Shown here in pieces: positions 7,111-11,647 of a stretch of 11,647 nucleotides of DNA. The position numbers and the translations under genes were made by a program. Source of the DNA: Sphingomonas sp. Lineage in GTDB: Bacteria > Pseudomonadota > Alphaproteobacteria > Sphingomonadales > Sphingomonadaceae. The notes beneath the pieces are model-generated. The model searched no databases and was not told where the DNA came from. It saw only the letters and a list, made by a program, of their open reading frames with translations. The first letter of the stretch is position 1; the number at the start of each line of letters is the position of its first letter. The stretch lies in assembly GCA_030146605.1 (NCBI GenBank), contig JASLBO010000559.1:1-11647 (forward strand), read 5' to 3'.

Positions 7111-7523
7111 ATGGCGACCGGGAGAATCACCAACGACCCTAAAGGCAAAGTCAAGCTCGACAGACTTGTCGCAGAAGGGGGCGATCCGTTGCCGCCCTGG
7201 CGCCTGCACGACCTGCGGCGGACTCTCGCCACCGGCTTTCAGCGACTGGGCGTCCGGTTGACGTGACCGAAACGGTTCTCAACCATGTTGGCCAGTCACG
7301 CTCCGGCGTGGCGGCCATTTACCAGCGGCACGACGGGAAACCCGAAAAGCGAGCGGCCATCGACGCCCTGGAACGAGCATATCGTGCAGATACTGCGAAC
7401 GCCTCAGCGGCATTCGTGAGCACAGCGCCGGCGCGCCGCCCTCCGAAGGCAGAGGCAACAGGTTTGAATCCTGTCGGGTGCGCCATTATTCAATGCCTTA
7501 GCGCCTATCGCCCGGTGGCATGA
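7111..7523 (+). pseudogene. Tyrosine integrase (P4 type), C-terminal remnant with frameshift
   Basis: Two frames together give the catalytic end of a phage/ICE integrase. From ATG 7111 (51 codons to a TGA at 7264) the frame reads KLDRLVAEGGDPLPPWRLHDLRRTLATG, holding the catalytic HDLRR arginine. The second frame continues DVTETVLNHVGQSRSGVAAI then YQRHD, with the histidine of LNHV and the tyrosine nucleophile. The two join if one base is restored near 7260, so a 1-nt deletion split them. About 300 N-terminal residues of a normal ~400-residue integrase are missing, and an in-frame TGA at 7099 precedes the fragment. The second frame reads through the tRNA remnant before stopping at 7523, as expected when int abuts its attachment site. 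Not functional. Confidence 0.8.
7441..7485 (+). other. 3' half of tRNA-Arg(CCG): attachment-site (att) remnant
   Basis: From the anticodon loop CTCCGAA (7441-7447, anticodon CCG) the sequence follows a tRNA to its end: anticodon 3' stem GGCAG, a 5-nt variable loop, a T-stem ACAGG/CCTGT (7458-7462, 7470-7474), an acceptor strand CGGGTGC, discriminator G and encoded CCA (7483-7485). No matching D-arm or 5' acceptor strand (expected GCGCCCG) lies upstream, where integrase sequence runs instead; only 4 of 5 anticodon-stem pairs form. The T-loop reads TTTGAAT, changing the near-universal C56, so it is no working tRNA. Integrases of this type recombine in tRNA 3' halves and leave exactly such copies. 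Confidence 0.75.
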
Positions 7524-7528
7524 TTGTC

Positions 7529-7549
7529 ATTCTCACCATATTCTCACCA
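7529..7549. repeat. Tandem 10-bp direct repeat, possible integrase arm-type sites
   Basis: ATTCTCACCA occurs at 7529-7538 and again at 7540-7549, one helical turn apart, 44 bp beyond the tRNA remnant. Closely spaced 10-11 bp direct repeats near an attachment core are typical integrase arm-binding sites. Two copies only, so the reading is tentative. Confidence 0.4.
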
Positions 7550-8051
7550 CGGCATGTGACGTGCTGACTGCCCGGCCTAACGGTGCGAATCGAGCGGCCG
7601 TTACACCTTCCGTTCTTCCCACGGCTGTGCGTTGGTGTCGGCGCTTCTGACGCCCGCGAGAATGGCCCTCGTGACGGTGAATGGATCGCCGCGAAGAACG
7701 CTCCCGTCACTCGATATGTCGCGGGTCCCGTTACCCTTGCCGAAGCCCGGCGCGCGACCGTGGCAGCCTGGATCCATCGAACGCAAAGGACTGCAGTTCA
7801 GCCTGCAAAGCGGGGCCCGGAGGTGGCGAAATAATTGCCATAGCTGTCGACACGGCGAACGGCGGGGGAGCAGTGCTTTCGGGCGGTGATCTGGTCGAAG
7901 CCCCGCCGTTCACTTCTGCGATGGCTCGCGGTCTGGCTTGGTCAGTCCCAGCCAGCATTCCCGTCACAGGTTCGTGGCGCCGTCGCCCTCCCTCGCGCAC
8001 GACGGCTTTTGGGACCGGGGAAGATTGCTTGCATATGGCGAGGGCCCGTCG
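7550..8051. other. Stretch with no recognisable gene
   Basis: About 500 bp where several overlapping frames stay open on both strands, as expected at this GC content, but none gives a protein I recognise, a convincing ribosome site or consistent codon use. It may be degraded mobile-element sequence. A 7-8 bp inverted repeat (ACGACGG near 7998 and CCGTCGT near 8046) with a long loop lies at the end of the minus-strand cargo genes. Confidence 0.5.
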
Positions 8052-8384
8052 TCACCAGAAGAGCGCGCGTCCAATCGCGAACGGGGCCAAGCCGCACAGC
8101 GCGACAAGAGCGACACGCACAAGCGCATGATCTCGCAGGTCCGCGCGGGAGATGCCCTCTCCCCGATGACCCAGAGTTCCAGTCAGCGTGAAGGCGCCGC
8201 CCGCCAATACTGCGTACGCCATGAAGAACCAGAGCGGCGCGCCCAACATACCCCGCCTTGTCGGCAGGACCGCGATAACGAACAGATTCGCGCCTCAGCC
8301 GAGGAAAAAGTCCAGGCGCCTGAACCGGTCGGCCCCGTTTGGGTGCGTCATCGACCCATCGCTGCTGCGATCCGCCCCGCACAT
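8052..8384 (-). pseudogene. Small membrane protein gene interrupted by an in-frame TGA
   Basis: Read on the minus strand from ATG 8384, one frame gives 29 residues ending DRFRRLDFFLG, a TGA at codon 30 (8297-8295), then 80 more residues without any frame change. The second part has two or three hydrophobic segments (PLWFFMAYAVLAGGAFTLTG and LVRVALVALCGLAPFAIG). The stop falls where FLG-W-GAN would read well, so a TGG to TGA change is the simplest cause. The ATG overlaps the methyltransferase stop by one base (TGATG), indicating coupled translation. An internal ATG at 8249 could still make a 65-residue product. I do not recognise the family; it may be an inner-membrane partner of the methyltransferase. 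Confidence 0.5.
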
Positions 8385-9106
8385 CAGCAAGCAGCCGGCC
8401 TGCGGTAGATGCGGTACACCGAGGCCGGCGGCAGATTGAGAAGTGCGGTTCCAACATGCTCCGCGACGAGGCCCGCCCTCGCGAGCACATCGGCCGGCAC
8501 GGAACATCTGCGGCCATAGGTGAAAAGATAGAATGCGGCGTCGGGCGCCATGCGCGTGAAGGCGGCACGCAGAAGCGCCTCGATCTGGACGGGCGGCATG
8601 TTCCGTAGACCCAATCCGCAGACCGCGGCGCCGAAGTGCTCATCCGGCGCGTCGCCAAGCGCGGCAGCGTCGATGTCGAGTACGTTCGCGCGCGGAAAGC
8701 GCTGCTTCAGTAACCGCGCGAAGGCGGGATTCTGCTCGATCAAGGTCAGATCGCTCTCGTCGACGCCGCGGCTGATCAGGCGATGGGTAAACACCCCGGT
8801 CCCGGGTCCAAGCTCGAGGACTTTGCCGCTGAAACTGTCGATCTCGCGGGTGATCAGCGAGGCGAGCGCCCTCCCCGACGGCGCCACTGCGGCGGTGCCG
8901 GCCGGATCCCGCAGCCATTCCCGAATGAACCGGACGCTGTCTTGCCAGCCTCCGCGATCCGGATGCCTGCCGGTAAGTCGACGCCGGGAGATTGCCGTTG
9001 CCGACGCCGCGCCGCAGCTTGCGATGGACAGGCGACCATCGCGGTCCGGATCGAGGCAGAGACGCTCCCACCAGGAAGGCGCGGCAGGCTCAGAATTGGC
9101 CATCAT
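8384..9106 (-). CDS. Class I SAM-dependent methyltransferase, PmtA-like
   Basis: A 240-residue protein with a Rossmann methyltransferase core. Motif I VLELGPGTGVFT spans 96-107, the acidic residue binding the SAM ribose is probably Glu124 (LTLIEQNPAF), Asp146 lies in the next strand (NVLDIDAAAL) and the motif-IV region reads AAVCGLGLRNM. The preceding FIREWLRDPAGTAAVAPSGRAL resembles the start of PmtA-type phospholipid N-methyltransferases, so a lipid or small-molecule substrate is plausible but unproven. The first ~45 residues look unlike the family, and may be upstream junction sequence taken into the frame; no internal start is convincing. ATG 9106 overlaps the stop of the frame upstream (ATGATG). 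The next gene starts within its stop codon. Core intact, 5' end doubtful. Confidence 0.72.
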   Translation of the reverse strand: MMANSEPAAPSWWERLCLDPDRDGRLSIASCGAASATAISRRRLTGRHPDRGGWQDSVRFIREWLRDPAGTAAVAPSGRALASLITREIDSFSGKVLELGPGTGVFTHRLISRGVDESDLTLIEQNPAFARLLKQRFPRANVLDIDAAALGDAPDEHFGAAVCGLGLRNMPPVQIEALLRAAFTRMAPDAAFYLFTYGRRCSVPADVLARAGLVAEHVGTALLNLPPASVYRIYRRPAAC

Positions 9107-9402
9107 TTGATCCCGTCTCGACGAATGTGGATGAAAGCGGCTGCCAAGGGCACCCGGCTTTTGGACATGAGCGCTAGGCCGGTGCGCGCGTTAGCATGCG
9201 CGGCGCCGGCTCGAAAGACACGCCGGTCAGCGCCTCCGATACCCGCCGGCCCGCGCCGCCACGCTGGAAAGCGCCACGACGCGAGCATCGCCCATTTCGC
9301 AAGACCGGCAGCAAATGCGCCGTCAGCGCGAAATGCCCCAAGATAATTGGTGCCGAGCTGCAGCTCGAAACCGTTCTCGGTCTCACTACGCTGCGGCGGC
9401 AC
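9103..9402 (-). pseudogene. Short-chain dehydrogenase/reductase fragment, frameshifted
   Basis: The minus strand first reads QRSETENGFELQLGTNYLG and, one frame over, continues GHFALTAHLLPVLRNG. Joined, this is the N-YLGHF-LT-LL region after the NAG motif of classical SDRs acting on retinol-, WwoX- or sterol-type substrates. The frames join if one base is removed from the CCCC run at 9336-9339, so a homopolymer insertion broke the gene. The nucleotide-binding TGxxxGxG start is absent because the fragment begins at a junction with a relaxase remnant near 9403, and no clear YxxxK site remains downstream. The frame through the junction ends at 9103, overlapping the methyltransferase start. Not functional. 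Confidence 0.65.
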
Positions 9403-9534
9403 CTGCGCCTTGTAGATCGTGGCAGCGTAGCCGTGCGTGATGTCCGCACCAGCCCTTGCGGTCGAAGGCGCCGCGCCGGCCATCGTCGAGCTGCACTGCC
9501 GTGCGGCTGCGATCAACCTGTTCGACATTGAGGA
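9403..9534 (-). pseudogene. TraA-type relaxase/helicase fragment
   Basis: About 43 codons match the helicase end of Ti-type TraA conjugative relaxases. One frame gives NVEQVDRSRTAVQLDDGRR then AFDRK; after a 1-nt shift the next gives ADITHGYAATIYKAQ, the HGYA-TIHKAQG motif of the C-terminal helicase. TraA normally exceeds 900 residues, so over 95% is gone, including the relaxase tyrosine. Homology stops sharply on both sides: KAQ runs into the SDR fragment near 9403, and upstream it meets a traD fragment on the other strand near 9534. Identification rests on one short but characteristic motif plus adjacency to traD. Confidence 0.6.
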
Positions 9535-9827
9535 CGTAAGCCGCGCGACGATAACTCGGAACTGCGGGCGCTTAGCGACAAGGCGAAGCAGTTAAAGGAC
9601 CGCAAGCTGCACCAACTCGGCGAGCTGGTGATCGCGACGAGCTGACTCGCTCCCCGTCGAGCAGCTGGCGGGCTTGCTGCTGAGCGCGACTGACACGCAC
9701 GGTTATCTTCGGGATTCTGGTCGAGGGAGCGGCCATCTTGCAGGGGGAGCAGCGCGAAGAAGCGATCATGCGTTGGCGGCGACGCGGCAAACGTGCATTC
9801 GAAAGTGCTGTAGCTTCAAGGGCCTGA
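9535..9827 (+). pseudogene. Conjugal transfer protein TraD (small type), start lost and frameshifted
   Basis: From 9535 the frame reads RKPRDDNSELRALSDKAKQL then KDRKLHQLGELVIAT, very like the small TraD proteins (~70-110 residues) of alphaproteobacterial plasmids and conjugative elements. A TGA at 9643 follows, but one frame over it resumes ADSLPVEQLAGLLLSA, the expected continuation after VIATG, so one base was lost near 9640. A further shift leads into EGAAILQGEQREEAIMRWRR and a stop at 9825-9827. The codon where ATG is expected reads GGA, at the junction with the traA fragment, so the start was cut off. This TraD is a small accessory transfer protein, not the large coupling ATPase of the same name. 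Confidence 0.65.
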
Positions 9828-9884
9828 TCGGCACTCTTTAGCCATTGGGCCGTTGGTCGCCTGACGCACGTTAGGAGTCGCCCG

Positions 9885-10103
9885 ATGAAGGACAACACGA
9901 AGATCGTGGCGGTCGCCTTGCTGACCGAATTCGATCTCGAGCGATTGGGAGCCGGGTTCGGCCGTGCGTGGCCGGTCGATAGCTCACCGTGCTTCGGCGA
10001 ACTCCTAGCGCGGATCGATGACGCCGATCGCGAGCTGTGGCAGGCGCGCGACCGCAAGCATTTGATCGTCACACAGCGCCAAAGTCCGCAACGGCGCCGC
10101 TAA
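9885..10103 (+). CDS. Small conserved-looking hypothetical protein (72 aa)
   Basis: An intact small gene in the debris. It starts at ATG 9885 with AGGAG at 9873-9877 and encodes a 72-residue, soluble, acidic-then-basic protein: VAVALLTEFDLERLGAGFGR, then WPVDSSPCFGELLARIDDAD and a basic tail. I have the impression of similar short proteins (VALLT-DLE-LG-GF, PVD-PCF-ELL-AIDEADRE) beside tra genes in sphingomonad elements, but cannot name a domain. The single cysteine in PCF is the only obvious special residue. The position downstream of traD fits a conjugation-module accessory protein. Function unknown. Confidence 0.65.
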   Translation: MKDNTKIVAVALLTEFDLERLGAGFGRAWPVDSSPCFGELLARIDDADRELWQARDRKHLIVTQRQSPQRRR

Positions 10104-10104
10104 C

Positions 10105-10194
10105 TCATGCGGCAGCGCTTTTCTCCAGCGCGGCGATCCACTCTTCGCAGATAGCCTGAACGGCTTGCCCGAGTATCTCGACGCGCTCGCCGAG
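10105..10194 (-). pseudogene. Possible remnant of a small minus-strand gene
   Basis: The minus strand reads LGERVEILGQAVQAICEEWI then AALEKSAAA and a TGA at 10107-10105, an amphipathic helical stretch with good codon use. A TAG lies just upstream in frame and no start is present, so at best it is the tail of a lost gene. It could be chance. Confidence 0.3.
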
Positions 10195-10201
10195 CTAGCC
10201 A

Positions 10202-10229
10202 GCCTCGCGGCGTCGGCGCCGCGAGGCTG
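10202..10229. terminator. 12-bp perfect hairpin, likely terminator for the minus-strand gene
   Basis: AGCCTCGCGGCG (10202-10213), loop TCGG, then the exact complement (10218-10229). It lies 12 bp beyond the stop of the sigma-like gene. There is no T-run on either side, so termination would rely on the stem itself or it may protect mRNA ends. Confidence 0.55.
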
Positions 10230-10240
10230 TGCCTGGACTA

Positions 10241-10477
10241 TCAGAAGCGCCACCAACGACGGCGCAGCGCGCGATCCCTATCGCGGGTGATGCTGGCCAG
10301 TGCCTGCGCAAGCAGCTCCTCGACTTCACGAACGGTCAGGCCGGTCAGGCCGGCGGTCTGCTCGTAGCCGAGGTCCTCGAAACGTGCGGCGCAGAGCACT
10401 GCGCGCTGGTCACGCGTCCGCTTGCGGATCGCCCGCTTCAGCCGCTTGAGGGTGCGGGGGTCGGGTGTCTCGATCAT
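10241..10477 (-). CDS. Small sigma-70 region-4-like DNA-binding protein (78 aa)
   Basis: A 78-residue protein consisting essentially of one sigma-factor region 4 helix-turn-helix: DQRAVLCAARFEDLGYEQTA at about residues 23-42 followed by LTGLTVREVEELLAQALASI, with the L-Y--TA--G-TV-EVE spacing of region 4.2. There is no region 2, so it cannot be a full sigma factor; it may be a stand-alone regulator binding -35-like DNA or RNA polymerase. Similar short proteins are, from memory, common in sphingomonad conjugative elements. ATG 10477 has GGGAG at the right distance. It is intact, sits 54 bp downstream of the parB remnant on the same strand, and was probably co-transcribed with parB. A hairpin follows its stop. 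Confidence 0.72.
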   Translation of the reverse strand: MIETPDPRTLKRLKRAIRKRTRDQRAVLCAARFEDLGYEQTAGLTGLTVREVEELLAQALASITRDRDRALRRRWWRF

Positions 10478-10531
10478 CGGGGGTCTCCCTCGAATGAGGA
10501 AGCTGGCGGCCTTGCGACCGCCAGCATCATG

Positions 10532-11219
10532 TCACGCGGCTGCACGCAGCGGCAACGGTTCGAGGACGATAGCGAGACTCACCCGCCTCTCGGCCCGGGC
10601 GACGGTCGGGACACCACCGCGCGCGGTGTAGCATCAGGCGGGAAAGCCATCCACTTCGGCACCCAGCCTTCGACCCTGGCACGCCCGTTCTCGCCGTTGA
10701 GGCAATCACGCACGATTCTGCGCTTCACCTTGCCGGTCGCGGGCTCGTTGGCGCTGGCGACCGTCTCGCCCGCGACATCGCCTAGGACGCAGCCGATCCG
10801 AGCTTGGCCATGTCGGTCCCGAGCCCCAGCACCTCGATCAGCGCGCTCCCGGCTTCCAGCGTCTCGCCCATGATAACCGCTGCCACGTCGAACACGGCAG
10901 GTTCGGGAAGCTGCAACAGCCGCACGAACAGACCGGCAATGCCATGGTCACCGTCATAACCGCCGCGCACGGTCGGGGTCTCGAGGTCGAAGCCGAGCAG
11001 CGCCGGCACCGCCCGTCGCTTCTCGTCGAAACGGGCTTCGGACACGCAATTCTCGACACTTTCGGCAATGGCATCGCTCGACACGCGCTGTGTCTCGATC
11101 CGCACATCCCAGAGCGGCGATCCGACGATGGCGTGGGCGACCATCAGCCGCAGCACGACCGCCGTCGCAGCAGGTGATCCGGCGGCGGTACGGGCGCGGG
11201 ATCGATCGCGCGCCGGCAT
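10532..11219 (-). pseudogene. ParB-type partition protein, N-terminally truncated, deleted and frameshifted
   Basis: The upstream part (11219-10782) reads LRLMVAHAIVGSPLWDVRIE, then VSSDAIAESVENCVSEARFD, GGYDGDHGIAGLFVRLL and GETLEAGSALIEVLGL, the C-terminal half of large plasmid/ICE ParB-like proteins. It ends after MAKL at a frame change; the expected ~15-18 residues are missing, and homology resumes GDVAGETVASAN, then IVRDCLNGENGRARVEGWVP and KWMAFPP. A second shift restores YTARGGV and a stop near 10532. The ParB nuclease-like and helix-turn-helix parts are absent; the first ~20 residues near 11219 look like unrelated sequence taken into the frame. Partition proteins of this kind stabilise conjugative elements. 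Non-functional here. Confidence 0.7.
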
Positions 11220-11284
11220 CAGCGCCGGGAGCTAATAGCTCCGGCAAGCTTGCCGAGTGCCGACCATCCTAGTAGTTCCGCGAT

Positions 11285-11647
11285 GTGACCGCCTCGCCTC
11301 CCTCTGCGCTCCAGCGGCTTTGCCTGCAGCTGTGCATCGGACTGGCGCTTATGTTTGCAGGGATGAGCGCAGCGAGTGCTGTCGATCGCGTCCAGCACGG
11401 GGGAGCGGTAGCCGCGGCGCATCATCATTCGGCCTTCAGCCTTGCGACGATGGCGACCGACGACGGCCATCACGACCTGGCCTATGACGACGGCCATCAC
11501 CCCGCCGCCGATCACGAGAGCGACGCAGATGGCGATGGCGACGCGCAGCATCGGCCGGGCCATCATCACCATGCCGACACGTCGGGGATTCCTGCATTTG
11601 CCCCGACGAGCGCGCCGGTCGACGCGCTTGCGGCTGCGCTGGCGGCC
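11285..11647 (+). CDS. Secreted histidine-rich protein, probably metal-binding (3' end outside window)
   Basis: The first 121 codons of a gene that continues past the window. The product opens with a signal-peptide-like segment (LQRLCLQLCIGLALMFAGMS, cleavage plausible after SAASA at residue 32), so it should be periplasmic or lipid-free exported. The mature part has 14 histidines between residues 38 and 96: HHH at 46-48, DDGHH at 59-63 and again 68-72, and HHHH at 93-96, with acidic DADGDGD at 80-86. This suggests binding of Zn, Co, Ni or Cu; comparable proteins sit beside czc/cus-type efflux genes in sphingomonads, from memory. GTG 11285 is the only start that includes the basic end of the signal peptide; ATG 11351 would lose it. 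The ribosome site is weak. Confidence 0.72.
   Translation, partial: MTASPPSALQRLCLQLCIGLALMFAGMSAASAVDRVQHGGAVAAAHHHSAFSLATMATDDGHHDLAYDDGHHPAADHESDADGDGDAQHRPGHHHHADTSGIPAFAPTSAPVDALAAALAA

Larger units (their letters stand above)
7111..11220. mobile_element. Remnant of one or more integrated conjugative elements at a tRNA-Arg site
   Basis: This stretch holds, in order: an integrase C-terminal fragment, a tRNA-Arg 3'-half attachment remnant, possible arm-site repeats, cargo fragments, pieces of traA and traD, two small intact genes and a decayed parB. Integrase, relaxase, TraD and ParB together are what integrative conjugative elements or plasmids carry. Nearly every recognisable mobility gene here is truncated, frameshifted or deleted, so the element cannot move by itself. 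The left limit is after trmB; the right limit is unclear because the histidine-rich gene may also be cargo. Boundaries are approximate. Confidence 0.6.

Noticed and set aside
7441..7485. Functional tRNA-Arg gene
   Set aside because: The D-arm, 5' acceptor strand and half of the anticodon arm are absent and the T-loop is mutated.
7583..7834. Plus-strand 83-codon frame and overlapping minus frames around 7600-7790
   Set aside because: No ribosome site or recognisable motif, and several frames on both strands are equally open, so none can be supported as a gene.
8550..9110. Plus-strand 186-codon frame opposite the methyltransferase
   Set aside because: Serine/arginine/proline-rich shadow with no domain, whereas the minus frame has clear methyltransferase motifs.
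11219..11572. Minus-strand frame with a hydrophobic start (AIAICVALVIGGGVMAVVIG)
   Set aside because: It is antisense to the histidine-rich gene; the hydrophobic run is the complement of repeated His/Asp/Gly codons and lacks a ribosome site.

Overview
The window looks like part of a GC-rich alphaproteobacterial chromosome, most likely a sphingomonad (Sphingomonas, Sphingopyxis or a relative). The reasons are the gene content (lnt, metK and trmB close together, a PHA-granule-region protein, a sorbosone-dehydrogenase-type enzyme), very high GC at third codon positions, TTAA-N7 CtrA-like boxes, and mobile-element debris resembling sphingomonad conjugative elements. The genus is inferred from recognised protein families, not from a database search.

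Bases 1-6982 are an ordinary, intact core region. The 3' end of a pyranose/sorbosone dehydrogenase (+) meets a two-gene minus-strand unit (VOC protein, then PHA-system protein, overlapping TGATG). A REP-like inverted repeat follows, then lnt (apolipoprotein N-acyltransferase, +). An AT-rich 22-bp palindrome that looks like a SahR-type methionine-regulon operator precedes metK (SAM synthetase), which ends in a strong terminator. Next come two adjacent genes for degenerate, probably non-catalytic EAL-domain proteins, each preceded by a CtrA-like box, and then trmB (tRNA m7G46 methyltransferase, a SAM consumer).

Bases about 6983-11220 are a graveyard of mobile elements. It starts with the C-terminal third of a P4-type tyrosine integrase carrying a 1-nt frameshift. 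This runs straight into the 3' half of a tRNA-Arg(CCG) gene, an attachment-site remnant with a mutated T-loop, and then a pair of 10-bp direct repeats that could be integrase arm sites. After about 500 bp with no recognisable gene comes a minus-strand cargo set: a small membrane protein broken by one stop codon, an apparently intact PmtA-like SAM methyltransferase, and a frameshifted short-chain dehydrogenase fragment. The dehydrogenase fragment is joined directly to a TraA relaxase/helicase fragment, which is joined head-to-head to a frameshifted traD. Two small genes in this debris remain intact: a 72-aa conserved-looking hypothetical protein and a 78-aa sigma-70 region-4-like protein. A decayed parB-type partition gene with an internal deletion follows.

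Bases 11285-11647 hold the start of an intact-looking secreted, histidine-rich protein, probably linked to metal handling, which runs off the window.

I found no CRISPR array, complete insertion sequence, rRNA or complete tRNA. The most interesting points are the regulatory sites (SahR-like and CtrA-like), the paired degenerate EAL proteins, and the readable breakpoints and attachment remnants that record stepwise decay of one or more integrated conjugative elements. I see no convincing entirely new system.
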